64,000 nucleotides of DNA, taken from the NCBI GenBank assembly GCA_964036665.1, contig OZ038528.1:4594501-4658500 (forward strand). Direction: 5' to 3'. The notes beneath the pieces are model-generated. The model made no database searches. It was not told where the DNA came from and worked only from the letters and a program-made list of their open reading frames with translations. Source of the DNA: Gordius sp. MW1 (Eukaryota > Nematomorpha > Gordioida > Gordea > Gordiidae). Below are positions 12,420-23,747 of the stretch, in pieces. Position 1 is the stretch's first letter; every line of letters starts with the position of its first letter. Both the position numbers and the translations under genes were made by a program.

Positions 12420-13760
12420 TCAATCTCTAAGTGCGATGGAGTATACAATATTTTTGGTTAGTCCATCTTTAGCCAACACAAACAAACGGGATGGTTTATC
12501 CACGCGAGAACATGCCACGTATAGCTGTCCTTGGGAAAAGCATGATGCGCCCAAATCTAAGCCACAAATAGACATCGTTTGACCTTGAGCCTTATTAATT
12601 GTCATTGCGAATGCCAATCTAATTGGAAATTGAATTCATTTGAATTCAATCGGCACATCTGTGGGAATTATAGGGATTCATGGCAGCAATACATTTTCAC
12701 CTCAGATTTTGCCATTCAAAATGGTGACTTCGATAATATTTTTCATATATTTTTTAATGACTAATCGTGTGCCAATGCACAGCCGTGGTGGGTGTAAATT
12801 ACAAGGCAAAATTACCGGAGATCCAACCAATTGTAAAAGGTGAGGTGGCATGCCTGACTCCAATGAATTCAAAAACTCATTTGGATAATTTACAGCTTCG
12901 TTAGCATCGCAAACTGTAGCGACAGATTTATATGACACCAAGTCACCTGGCAACAACTGTTGTATCTTGGAATTTAAATTATTGACATCCACATTTTTTG
13001 CTGACAATATTGCTCTTTCGGACATCCAGGCAAGATTTTTGTACTCTGTTTATAGATCTAGAAATATGTGGTCGATGAGAGCATTTTGCGAGTTGACGAT
13101 TGGGCATCCGATGGTAATTTTATGCATCCAGTATTTTCATACAAAGCAACTTTTCCATCACCAATATCTAACAGTTGTTTTGAGAATGTTTCAGCGGATG
13201 GGTCTTTAAGCATAACGCGCCTGTTTGATCTCAGTTCTAACTTTTCAACATTACGCCACAGTGACGATGATTTTAAGCAAGCGTTGATCTCATCAGCGAA
13301 CGTTGAATGTGGAATGACGGGAAGTGTTTGTCTGAAATCACCTGAAAGGAGTAACAGAGTGCCGCCAAATAGTTGATCATTGTTTTTTATATACTTCAAT
13401 GTCTTGTCCTAGGGAAAGTTTGTGTGCCATAGTACATTCATCCCAGATGATAACTTTACACCGTTTGAGTACTGTGGCCATGGACGATTGTTTTTTTTAT
13501 GTTGCACACTGCCTCTGGGTTACTTTGTATATTTAGTGACGCTTAAATGCAGAATGAGCTGTTCTGCCTCCATCTAATAAAGTTGCTGCAATGCCAGATG
13601 ATGCAACGACCAATGCGGCCATTTTTTGATCGTATCTCGGCAAGAATTATCGAAATGAGAAATGTTTTGCTAGTTCCACCTGGTGCACCCAAAAAAAACC
13701 ACCTTGTCCTGCCGAATCTGCCAGCAAATGCGGTCGAAAATGGTTTTTTATTCATCAGTT
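12420..13760 (-). pseudogene. Helitron Pif1-type helicase domain
   Basis: The minus strand reads in order: a Walker A block LGAPGGTSKT (normally GPGGTGKT), then GGTLLLLSGDFRQTLPVI (Walker B/motif III area), LRSNRRV, then PGDLVSYKSV, and finally AFAMTINKAQGQT and QLYVACSRVD, the last helicase motifs before the stop at 12420. This superfamily 1B helicase unwinds DNA during rolling-circle transposition. The pieces lie in different frames, with frameshifts around 13060, 13400 and 13540 and a gap near 12620-12700, so the domain is a pseudogene. Confidence 0.85.
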
Positions 13761-14214
13761 AGTAGTGAGACATTGCGAGTAACAATTGCTGCCATTTCTA
13801 CAGTATTGTAGTGCAGTTCAAGACTCATATCAGCGTTGAGTAAATCAGATGCACTTCAATTTGGTGAACTCATACCAAAATGACTAATTTTTAAATTGGC
13901 AATGACAATGCAAAAATCCTCAATAGCTATCAAACTTCATTGTACATTGCGTCGTTGAATAATATCGATAGATTGTTGCACCTTGAACGATATCGATGTA
14001 ATATATCATCAGCCGTTGAATCTTTGTGCTTCTACAACGTTTGTGCTCGGGCCAGGAAACATGTAGTCAACACTATAGCCAATAGTAGACGAATTTGTGT
14101 TGCTGCAGAGTTTAATGCTGCTTCAGTAAGCATACTGTCCCAATGGTTGTTATCTTCTAGCAAGTTCAGTGCTAGTCATGCATCTTTATACGTTGGATAC
14201 TGATGTCCTTTTAC

Positions 14215-14935
14215 TTAAGGTGTATCGTGAAATGACAATGGGCCGGTGACATTTACCAACAACAGTCGCAGATAAAAGCACTCAGTCTGCCTAGGATTCA
14301 CTGTATATACACGACCCAAAATGTTTAATATGAATAAACCAGGGCACGTATTAACTGGTGTGCCTTGCTTGCGGGGCATCAATTTTTTTGATTGAGTCCA
14401 CGTAAAATAACGGGGTACTTCTGAATAGATTAATGTTCGCACGAAAGCACCAAAAGCATCGGCACGATTACACAATTCAAAAAAAACGGTGAATGTAGTT
14501 TTTGGTGGATTTATACGATCAAGCGCGGTCTCGTTCGTGAAAAATACACGCTGGCCGTTTTCAAGATGGACAGCTAAATGGATAACTGCCTGAATCCGTT
14601 CATGAATTGAGAAACCAAAGATCCGTCAAACAGCTTCATTGGAGCTTATGTACCAGCCAATTTGGTAGTTAGTTATTTCATCATTGTTATTCACTGGAAG
14701 AGCATTCACACTGGTATTATCAATTCTAAATACAGCCATATCACTTCCTTTATTTACATACTTGCATATATATTTCATGCTCTTCACCGAACGCGGGACT
14801 CAACATTAATAGGAGCATTGAATGGTTTGCACAACAGAGGTGAATATGGTACAACCCATCGATTGTCAGTGTCAATGGCTGCGTTACTAATAGTTTTAGT
14901 AAATATTTGTCCGCCATTATCGATACTTCTTATAT
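14215..14935 (-). pseudogene. Helitron protein, region between Rep and helicase
   Basis: The minus strand shows NRWVVPYSPLLCKPFNAPIN, then MKYICKYVNKGSD, and then SEVPRYFTWTQSKK with VYTVNPRQTECFYLRLLLVNV. These are the conserved blocks always found after the Rep nuclease in Helitron Rep-Hel proteins (typically YVxKYIxKG, YYTW, GERFYLRLLL). Several frame changes separate them. No useful coding signal was seen between about 13765 and 14210 beyond fragments. Confidence 0.75.
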
Positions 14936-15330
14936 AGGATATCCGTCGACATGTGTGACCGTATCATTGAAAATCTTTAGGATACACTTTGTACACTTGC
15001 CATCTAACATGCAAGGCGATGAACGATTCAAATATCCACATAGGCCATGAAAAATGTTTGTAGTAACAATATCAAACAATAATTGATCAGTAGACGGATT
15101 TGGAATTTCTGCAGGAATTAAAATATCGATGTCTTCAGGACGTATTTTGTCGACGAACCAAATCAAAATGTGAGCACGAGGTAATCCTCGCTTTTGCCAC
15201 TCAACCGATACATCCCGCAACGTGCAGGACCAAATATATGTAATTTTGTGATGAAATTATTGAAAGATTTTAATTTCTGTTTAAACACCCGTGCCGTAAT
15301 GTCATGACGATGTATAGCATTTTGTCCTGG
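14930..15330 (-). pseudogene. Helitron Rep (HUH-type) nuclease region
   Basis: The minus strand reads ITARVFKQKLKSF followed by KLHIFGPA, and in another frame QKRGLPRAHILIWF, the Rep motif normally written QKRGLPHAHIL. The first histidine of the HUH metal-binding motif reads as arginine here. The catalytic tyrosine region cannot be read cleanly. This domain nicks and joins DNA strands in rolling-circle transposition. Frameshifted and inactive. Confidence 0.8.
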
Positions 15331-16366
15331 TAATAGCAACGATGTAATCTCCTGCCATTTTGGATTATATGTAAACGTGATAAAAAAACATGGTCATCCG
15401 TATTCGCGCACAAAAGCCATAGCATCCTGTATGTATTCTTGCATGTGACGTGGACTACCTACGTACGATGATGGTAGAATAATAGAGTTACCAATGTCAG
15501 CAGTGTCGGCGTTGTTCGCAAAGCGTCTCGTAAGTGAATGTATTGTTCCGCACGCAGTTTCTGTTGGTTATATCTTAAGTATCGTAGACGTTCGCTCTCT
15601 ATCTTCACATACATGTCGACTGAATTGTTGGCAACGCTCACGATAGCGTAGTATCACGGTTTCTTGACCGCATCTAATCATCAAACGATTTGCATAAAAA
15701 TCCTTCGAGCTAACCTTCCTGTTTGTTTCGGCTCCTGTAATGTGTATTCCAATTAATTGAAAAGAGTAATCATGTTTTTATAATTAATAAAGTACCTGTT
15801 AGGGGATCTCGTTGTTTGAATGTTTATGCAATATCCATCTTGTCCTTTCCAAAAAATTATCGGATATTGGAGAGCGTCATATGAACGGTGGGTATAAGCA
15901 ATGAACTGAAGTTTGTTATCTCTTCTTCGAATCACGATTGGCGCGAAGCCATACGGGCCCCAACCATGATTCCGGCAACGTCGTCAACTACAGGTGCATT
16001 GAATCTACAAATGTGCTCTCCAACTGGTGTTTTATCAGAATCAATGACAATAGCGTAATTGTCATTTAGTAGTTTGGCATGGGTGATTTAATTAATTTTA
16101 ATGATTCATTGTGCTCATTCAACAGAACGTCCAGTTCGCTGACGATACGCCTGGCAAAAGGTAAATCGAGGTTGTTGTAGCCTTAACGTGCATCCACGCG
16201 ATTAGCGAGCGCGTTCGGAGTCGTCACCACCCATAAAGTAAATTTGTAAAAATTTATAAGATTCGTTTGACATCGGCAGCAATGAACCCACTTTGTGAAA
16301 AACCTGGCCTTTTATTTTAAACGTTAAATTAAATTGTTGACAGTTTGCAGCATTATTTTGAACTAT

Positions 16367-16684
16367 TTATGTTGCTCCGAACGATGTCATTTGGAAGCAT
16401 GAATTGAATGTCCAAATTGACTTCAGGAACAGGCTAGAATCAGGATCCGTACCGATAAGTAAACCGCGCAATGGTTCAGGTGATGTTTCAATCTCTGTTA
16501 GTCGAACTTTTCCTGGTGCGCAACACATCCCGGCTGACTCATTTTTATATTTAAGTGCAAGACAATGAGGACATACCTTGTCCATAGTACCAATGACCAC
16601 CTTGGAATGGGCGTAATATTCAACATCAGGCTCATACTGGAATGCTAGTCGAAGGAATGAAGCCGATTCAAATGCTCGATGCAC
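16367..16684 (-). pseudogene. Helitron Rep N-terminal zinc-finger-like region
   Basis: About 105 codons containing CPHCLALKYKNESAGMCC followed by GKVRL, the cysteine-rich segment near the start of Helitron proteins, and then a PLRGLLIGTD block. It precedes the Rep domain in the element. The sequence upstream (16690-16856) continues as RVRMAQIRESQ in one frame up to the gypsy insertion point. Confidence 0.8.
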
Positions 16685-16856
16685 TTGTTGCGTTGTTGGT
16701 CATTTTTTCTACGTATGTTGATTAACGGCGGGCTTGTTTTTTTAATCGTCATTGTTGATTTCGTTCATCTCGTGCCTATTGCGATTGTGATTCACGTATT
16801 TGGGCCATCCTCACACGCATATCTGCACTGTTTTGTATGATTTGTACGTCTGTTCT

Positions 16857-16956
16857 TATACTAATTTACATATGTCTTAAATCGGAAAACAAAAAAATAT
16901 TTTTTTTCCACATGGTATATATAAAACTGATATTACAAATTACGCTATATATTACA
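16857..16956 (-). repeat. 3' LTR of gypsy A
   Basis: 100-bp direct repeat of 23437-23536. On the minus strand it starts TGTAATATATAGCG. Very short for an LTR. Confidence 0.85.
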
Positions 16957-17330
16957 TTTCTCCCTATGTAAAATTCCTCGTAGAACCGTACAGGTGGTTT
17001 TGACATTCTAGTCGATCGTCTTAACGTTATCGGACTTGCAACTTTTTTAACATTCCTTTCCAGACTAGTATTCGGACTTGCAACTTTTTCAACATACGTT
17101 TCCAGACTATTATCGTTAGTTTCGACAAACTGGGATTGCATCCTAAATTTTACCTGATCCGCGTGTTTCCTTTTAATTCCTTTATCAATGCGAACATTAT
17201 ATGAATATGGGCCTTTACGTTGTATGATTTTGTACCAGCCCGCTTTAATTTCATTCCGAATCCATACTGGATCTCCAACATTGAATTCCCTATAACACGC
17301 TTTTCGGTCATGGTAGCTCTTTTGTTTAGC

Positions 17331-17663
17331 TTATCTCTCCTTCCACATTTCTTTCGGATCTGGTCGAGTAAGGTCCAACGCTGTCTTTACTCTTCTTCCC
17401 AATAACAATTCCGCCGGACCTTTACCCGTGGTTGCCTGAGGTGTATTCCTGTATGTCATAATTATGTTGAAGGCATAATTTTTTCTCTCCCCCTGATTTT
17501 CTTGCTGCTTAGTAGATTTTAGCGTTCGAATCATTTTCTCAGCTAATCCATTTGTTTTGGGGTGGTATGCAGTTAATGTTACGTGCTCAATGTTGTTGTT
17601 GTCAAAAAATTTTGTGAATTCTTCACCGACAAATTGTGGTCCATTATCTGATACTATTTGCAA
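17331..17663 (-). pseudogene. Integrase fragment of gypsy A
   Basis: The frame reads IVSDNGPQFVGEEF, then TAYHPKTNGLAEKMIRTLKS, and then TYRNTPQATTGKGPAELLLG, the second half of a retroviral-type integrase core. The zinc-binding and first catalytic parts lie upstream (about 17700-18150) in eroded form. Confidence 0.85.
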
Positions 17664-18242
17664 GGGAATACCGAACCTGCAAAATTAATTTCGTAATTGC
17701 GTCACAATTTGTGGTCCTTTAATCGACGATAGTGTGGCTACCTCCACCCATTTTGATAATGCATCAATTAAAAACAACCAATAATTTCCTTCGACAGATC
17801 CGGCAATCAGCATGTGGACTCGATCCCATCCCAAGGACGGTCAGGTACGGACCAAGAATATAAGGAAACTTCTTGTTCGGCTTGTCGACCTTCTTGACAA
17901 CCGTCACATTCCTTTACAAACAAATCAATACTCTTGTCCATTTCTGGCCACCAAACATAATATCGGGCTAAATTAAGCATTCCTGTAATCCCGACCCGGG
18001 GTGTCCTTGGTGTAATATTTTTAAAACCAATTTTTGTAAGTTCCTCGGTATTATTAACCGATTGCCACGCAATAATAATCCATCTTCAAATGACAGTTCC
18101 TTGCTTCGATTGTAGTACGTTTTCATGTCAAAACGGCATTTTTTTAAATCCAACCGCCATTCTCGGTTGATCGCTAAAATTAATTCACGACAAAGGATCT
18201 TGTTTAATTGATGTTTTTAGCATTTCATAATCTAACTTTAAT

Positions 18243-19362
18243 TCATCTAATGAGTAGTCCTACGTGATTGATCTGATCCGTCTCAAGGTATTTTGGATCT
18301 GGCAGTCTTGACAATGCATCAGCGCATTGATTGTTCTTTCCTGATCGGTATTTTATGTCGTCTTGATATCCATTTAAAAATAAAGCCCACCGAATTAATC
18401 TATTATTGATCACTTTCGGTAAATCCCGATGATTTCCGAATAATCTTTCTAGAGGTTTGTGATCCGTCATCAATACAAATTTTTGACCACGTACGTATTG
18501 ATAGAATTTTTGAACACTGAACACAATGGCTCGCGCTTCCCAATCAATTGTAGAGTATCGTTTTTGGACTCGCTTAACGTCCTGGATGCGTACGCAATAG
18601 CTCTTTCGGACCCGTCTTCATATAAGTGTGATAGTACAGCACCTACACCAGTTTCAGAAGCATCTACCGCTAGGTATAACGGCAATGAGGTTGAATACGG
18701 TACCAATGTATTGGACGTTGAAAGCATCAGATTAACATCGTTAAAAATCTTCTGCTCTTTTAGCGTCCATTTCCAACCTATTAATGAGCCCGTCAATGCA
18801 TGCAAGGGTGCGCATTTTTCGTGTACCATTGGGATGAACCTTTCCTGATAATTAACTAGTCCTAAAAAGGAACGTAGTTCTTTTTGGTTTTGTAATTCTT
18901 TGAAATTAACAATGGCTTTTACTCGCTCTTGAGTCGGGTGGATCCCTGTTGCATCGATCACATGTCCCAAGTATTTAACTGAATATTGGAAAAATTTAAC
19001 CTTTTCCTTCTTTGCTTTTGACCAGCGTCCTGTCCCCTCTTTAGTGCTTCGTTCAGATTTTGCAGGTGGTCATTTTCATTTACCCCTGTAACTATGATAT
19101 CGTCTAGAAGTCCGCCGGTATGGGGAATCCCATCTAATAATTCCTCCATATAACGTTGGAATAAATTTGGTGCTATCGAAAGTCCAAATGGAAGACGTTT
19201 ATATCGATAATAACCTAAATGTGTTACGATAGTGAGATACTGTCGCGACTTTTATTCGACCTTCATCTGAAGATAGGCATCACGTAAGTCAATTACTGTA
19301 TATTTCTGCCCTCCTGCGATCTTCAGAATTAAATCGTCAAATGTCGGAAGTAGATGATTAAA
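18243..19362 (-). pseudogene. RT and RNase H region of gypsy A
   Basis: Blocks seen on the minus strand: HLLPTFDDLILKIAGGQKYT at the RT fingers, LLDDIIVTGVNENDHLQNL at the RT active site, LRSFLGLVNYQERFIP in the thumb, AVDASETGVGAVL in RNase H and LMTDHKPLERLFG with SGKNNQCADALSRLPD at its end. This is the K02A2.6-like style also seen in gypsy B. Broken. Confidence 0.85.
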
Positions 19363-19585
19363 GGAAGGGAGAGTCCCAATCGGGATATCCCCCTTACTCT
19401 TGATTTATTTATTATTCCACCATAAACATAATATAATTATAGTAATGTATAAACGCGAGAAATTTTACACACACGAGTGGCAGAGGTTAGTTAAGCGAGT
19501 GGGGAAACAATAAAAGATCGTAAAGAGGGGTGGTGAATTATAGTAAGATTCTTAGGAACATTTCCGGTCTTTAAGGTTTTGCAAA

Positions 19586-19915
19586 CTAGTTGTCGTTCTG
19601 GTTGTGGAAAATATTCGAGCGTGACCAATGGACAATTCTGGAGAGTTGTGAGTCGTCGAAGAAGGCCTCTCTTGATGGTGCGTCGGCTGGGTTGCAGTGT
19701 GATGGTACCCATTCTAAGTTTTGCTTGATCTTGATTATGTGGTCGAGACCCAATCTATCGCATATCTTTGTGAATGCTAGTTCAAGGTGAGGAGCGTGAG
19801 CACTGCCCTTTTTTACAATGTAAAAGGCTGTCTTAGAATTTGTGAGGATTTTGGGGTTTATATGGGGAGTGTCAATTAGTGCTTTGATGTAGGCCAGGGG
19901 AATTGCGACCAGCAT
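19586..19915 (-). pseudogene. DIRS-like RNase H end
   Basis: Reads KTAFYIVKKGSAHAPHLE and then LEWVPSHCNPADAPSRE, the closing motif of DIRS/gypsy RNase H domains (normally xxGxxNxADxxSR). Confidence 0.55.
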
Positions 19916-19940
19916 CCTTATTTATGGGCAATCCAAGACA

Positions 19941-20517
19941 TTGGTTAAGGCGGATACTCGGCGATTTATGTACCTGGCCAAATGTTGGAACCTATCAATA
20001 AACAAAACGAAATCATCGCTCGAACCCCGAACAATCATGGATTACCTAGGCATCAACGTCAACCTAGAATCACACACTTTGAAAATCAACCGAAAGTTTG
20101 TGGAAAAAATAGATGCCGCGATACAGATCATGACATACTTTATTAACGAACAGCCCCATCCATTGGTCACGCAAACATGCCTAGGGATTCTAACACATTA
20201 CACCTACATGCTTAACGGATGGTCGAAATTTATTTCTCTGGCATATAATACGTTTCTATCAGCTGATCCCATAGAGTTCAACCATAATACGCAAAATCCT
20301 GATGCTCCAATCACACCTGTCCTCCCCCTTCAAGATGCGCTATGACACCAACGGCTTTGCAGCAGGAGATGCCTCTACATCCCATATTGGATTATTTTAT
20401 CGAGGTCAAGTCCTCTCTATTGCCAATAGTGATGCACTAGCCATCTTCAAATGCCACGACCTCATACCTACCATCAACTTGCTGGATCCAAGTAGACGTT
20501 GTACTTGGACTTTGTGA
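19941..20517 (+). pseudogene. DIRS-like RT thumb and RNase H start, plus strand
   Basis: Reads CWNLSINKTKSSLEPRTIMD then YLGINVN, the segment that normally follows the RT active site, and then GFAAGDASTSHIGLFYRG, an RNase H opening block with its conserved Asp. It lies on the strand opposite to the rest of the element. Confidence 0.55.
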
Positions 20518-20893
20518 CCGACTTTTTGCATAGGTCTAACATAATTTGTTGAAGAACAAACGGTGAGAATCTTGCCCCCATGGGCAGGACTTTGTATGAG
20601 TATTTTAACCGCCGATACTTAAACCCAAAGAATTTGGACGATTCTGGAGCCAAGGGAATAGAGAAAAAGGCGGCTTTCATATCGATTATGGTCATGTAGA
20701 GGGCGTCTGATAATGAAGACGCAATCAGGGGGATCGATTTTAGAGTGAATGGATATTTAATGAAGTTTTTGGAGATTTGGGAAAGGTCCGCGATTAATTG
20801 AGGGGACCCATCGTGTTTTGGGATGAAGTACATCGGGGAAGGGATAGCATCCGTGTTTCTTCGAACGATGTTAGAGAGTACTATTTCATCCAC
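20474..20893 (-). pseudogene. DIRS-like reverse transcriptase fingers/palm
   Basis: Reads YFIPKHDGSPQLIADLSQIS, then MTIIDMKAAFFSIPLAPES, then VLPMGARFSPFVLQQIM. The order and LPMGxxxSPFV style match DIRS-like RTs better than gypsy RTs. Confidence 0.6.
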
Positions 20894-21391
20894 TTACAGT
20901 TTATGCTCTCGGGGAATAGCTTTAACGTATTTAGGGACGTGATATTTCCCATTGTTGTTTGCTAACGCTTTTCTGGAGATCTTCTTAAACCCGCTTTTTG
21001 CAATTCTATTAGTAAAGGGAGATTGCTGGTAGTGGGGTTTGAGCACAGTGGTTCGTATCGAGAGGGGGAGGTCAAAGTGGGTGTAGGTGGAGAGGGGATG
21101 AGAAGGGAATGAGGGGATATTGGACGGTTCGCTAATGATAGGTGGGTTGTCGCTATCCAAACCCACCTCCGTCCATTGATCAAGAAGATGTTCCGGCACA
21201 TTTGCATGCTCAGGTAGCGACGTGTCATGAGGATGAATCGGTTCCTCAGACTCCGGACCATTGTCGGAAGAAATAGCGTTTACAGCGATACTCCTAGCTA
21301 TGGCGGTATAGTTATTTAACCAAGAAGGAATAGTGCCATTTCTCACCGACCTCGGCGGGTGCCGAGGGTCGCTGCTACCGTCCTAACATGT

Positions 21392-22150
21392 TCACGTTCT
21401 CTCCGCCCGAGGCGGAAGCGGCCCTTTGGGGCGAGGGCCTTTCTTCCGGAAACCAGTGTCCTTACTAGGCACACGAAAAAGCTGGACTGGCTCGGTGTAT
21501 TGGCCCATGCCCATTTTCTCCGCCCAGTCTTTGGACTTGCCAGTTACAGCCTGCCAACCGTAGTATGATGCCATGGCTATAGTTCTGAACCGGTCCGAGA
21601 ACTTGTCGATGGTTTTGTCGTAGTCATCGATCGTTTCACCGAGGCTAATAAGAAATTTAGCCTCATGTTTCTGGTACGCGGGCAAAGTGTAGTTTGTTTC
21701 AACAGCTTCCCTGAGACCCTTGAGTCGAAGTTTGAGTACTTCAGTGTTGGATCCTGGTAGAGGGTTTGTCTTGTTCCTTTCTCGGGCTAGGAGTAGGTCA
21801 AGCTCGGCGCGAGTAATAGTGACTGACTCTGATGGCTGTGAAGGGGCCCATGCGGGTCTTTGATCAATACCGCTGATTGTCTCGCTGCGTCCCAAAGCAT
21901 TTCTTTCAATCTTGGCGTCAAGCTCCGCTAGCCTGTCGAGGATCAATGCCATTGTTATCTCCGACCGATTGGCGTCGCTGCCTGCGGTAGCCGAGGTTGA
22001 TTGTTTTCCGGGAGAGGCCATCTGCGTAGAGCGGTTGGACTTGGAAAATATTTTGTCCAACGGGACAGTATTGGACACAGAGGAGGTGTTTTTGGTAGTT
22101 ATACTTTTGGTCATTGGTAAAGGAGGGGGTACTTGTATGGTAAAATACAC
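21392..22150 (-). pseudogene. Gag-like protein of the DIRS-like element
   Basis: A 250-codon frame without recognised domains: a Ser/Thr-rich N-terminus, a predicted helical stretch (ITMALILDRLAELDAKIERN), then YDKTIDKFSDRFRTIAM, and a basic C-terminal tail. Its position ahead of RT in the element suggests the gag-like ORF1 of DIRS elements. Codon use is more GC-rich than the surrounding DNA. Confidence 0.5.
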
Positions 22151-22215
22151 TAAAAATTTTACACACGCGAGTGGCAGAGGTTAGTTAAGCGAGTGGGATC
22201 ACTGAATACATTTCT

Positions 22216-22725
22216 CTACTTTTCAACCAATTCCTCTTCTATGTTTTGAGGTTTTTCTTCTATAGCATTAATCTTAACTTGTTGAGGAAGTTTTAGGTTA
22301 AAAGCTTGCATCCAATTTAAACCAAATATGGGGTCTTCTTCTACAGGTCTTACAATAGCTGTTAATCTTAAAGTTTTAGTGTTTAAATTTATATAGACTT
22401 GTGTTTCTCCACATATAGGAACCGGATTATTTCCAAAAGCTTTTATCTTGAGGCATGGTGTTAATTGAGGTGTATTTAAAATGTTGTAGATATTCTTGTT
22501 GATTACAGATACTGATGAGCCAGTATGATGTAACATTTTGAAAATTTTCTGATTTATCCTTACATGGATGTATGGTTTCAGGTGAGTTACATTATTTAAG
22601 TCATAAATTTTTCCACTTGTATTAATAATCTGGTTTACTTTGTTTGAGGTTTTGCACATTTTCGCAAAGTGTCCTCTATGATGACATATGGAACATTCTT
22701 TTAAAAATGCTGGACATTGATTCAT
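22216..22725 (-). pseudogene. Gag zinc knuckle and protease of gypsy A
   Basis: About 170 codons: a CCHC knuckle (CSICHHRGHFAKMC), then an aspartic-protease-like segment around SSVSVINKNIYNI, then DPIFGLNWMQAFNL, the flap/tail block that precedes RT in this gypsy group. It is continuous with gypsy A on the right of the DIRS-like insertion. Upstream gag (22740-23400) is too eroded to read. Confidence 0.75.
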
Positions 22726-23436
22726 TATATGCTTACCACATCTTTAGGAATTTCTTATGAATGATTGTTAATGTTCATCCTTTTTTGTAGCAAATTGTTT
22801 TATTGATTGCCTATTCTTTTGATTTGAGTACATTGGATTTGGTTTTTTATAATTTTGAATTTTGTTTAAATCTTGTGATGTGTTAACTTCTTTATAGCTA
22901 TCTCCATTGATTCAGCTAGATTGTATATATCATTAAATGTTACAATATCACCCTCTTTCTTTAAAGCTTTAGCCATCTTGTCCTGACATCAATGTCCAAT
23001 GATAGGTTTTGATACCCATTTAAGAGTTGGTCACGGAGCCGTTCATTTAAATTAGATTTGAAGTCACAATTTTCTATGATTATAATCTTGTTACATATTC
23101 AATCAGAGTTTCATCATTTCTTTGAAGACATCTCATGAATTGTAATCTAGAGTGGAAAATGTACATTTTTGTTGAAATACCTTTATCATTAATTATATTA
23201 AGTCCTCATATTTAAGCAAGGATATATCTTCAGGGTATAAGAAATTTATTAAGTTTCAATATTCTTTTGACCCATGTATCCCAATATGGTTTTGCATCAA
23301 GTAGTTTTAGGCACATTTTTAGCCTCAAAAATATAATTGATAGTTATTATGTATATTAAAATATTATCACCTTGTTTAAAATTAGTTATTCCCACAGTCT
23401 CAATTTTCAGAATAGGTTTTTTCTCAACCGCGCCAA

Positions 23437-23536
23437 TATACTAATTTACATTTACCTTAAATCGGAAAACAAAAATGTATATTTTTTCCACATGGTATAT
23501 ATAAAACTGATATTACAAATTACGCTATATATTACA
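23437..23536 (-). repeat. 5' LTR of gypsy A
   Basis: 100-bp direct repeat of 16857-16956, followed by the target duplication gttct. Confidence 0.85.
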
Positions 23537-23619
23537 GTTCTATGTGCTCTAATATTTATCATGACTGCATTTTGTTTCGTTTGACGACCAAAATTGTTCC
23601 TTTTGCGTTTAGCTGTCAT
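23537..23619 (-). pseudogene. Helitron protein N-terminus
   Basis: From the ATG at 23619 the minus strand reads MTAKRKRNNFGRQTKQNAVM then INIRAHRT, which continues beyond the gypsy insertion as DVQIIQNSADMRVRMAQIRE (16856 downward). The KRKR..FGR.T opening and an R-rich helix are typical of Helitron Rep proteins. The gypsy insertion and its gttct duplication fall exactly inside this segment. Confidence 0.75.
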
Positions 23620-23747
23620 TGTTACCTATAAATATAACATATTTAATATATAAAATTGAATTACTTAAAGGTGAAAAACATTAAACTATCGAATTCTCAT
23701 GCAGGCTACGCCCATGCTATATGGTGTTTTTATAATTAGAATTCAGC

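Larger units (their letters stand above)
19363..22200 (-). mobile_element. DIRS-like retrotransposon remnant inside gypsy A
   Basis: About 2.8 kb separating the protease and RT parts of gypsy A. Near its ends is a direct repeat of about 44 bp (19460-19503 and 22154-22197, core GAGTGGCAGAGGTTAGTTAA), which could be a split or terminal direct repeat as in PAT/DIRS elements. Parts: gag-like protein (21392-22150, minus), a DIRS-type RT (20474-20893, minus), an RT/RNase H part on the plus strand (19941-20517) and an RNase H end (19586-19915, minus). Parts on both strands show internal rearrangement. No tyrosine recombinase was found. Family call is tentative; clearly broken. Confidence 0.6.
16857..23536 (-). 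mobile_element. Ty3/gypsy element A, inserted in the Helitron
   Basis: Two 100-bp LTRs (16857-16956 and 23437-23536) in direct orientation, flanked by the 5-bp duplication gttct (16852-16856, 23537-23541). A purine-rich tract (complement of tttctccctatg, 16957-16968) abuts the 3' LTR and a TGGCGCGG primer-site candidate follows the 5' LTR. Parts in element order: decayed gag, zinc knuckle and protease (22216-22725), RT/RNase H (18243-19362) and integrase (17331-17663). A DIRS-like element lies between the protease and RT. The LTRs are similar but the coding part is badly eroded, with ten or more breaks. LTR-to-LTR span 6.7 kb. Confidence 0.85.

Noticed and set aside
16866-17141. Whole 91-codon minus-strand frame as a separate gene
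   Set aside because: It is the tail of the gypsy A coding region running into the 3' LTR.
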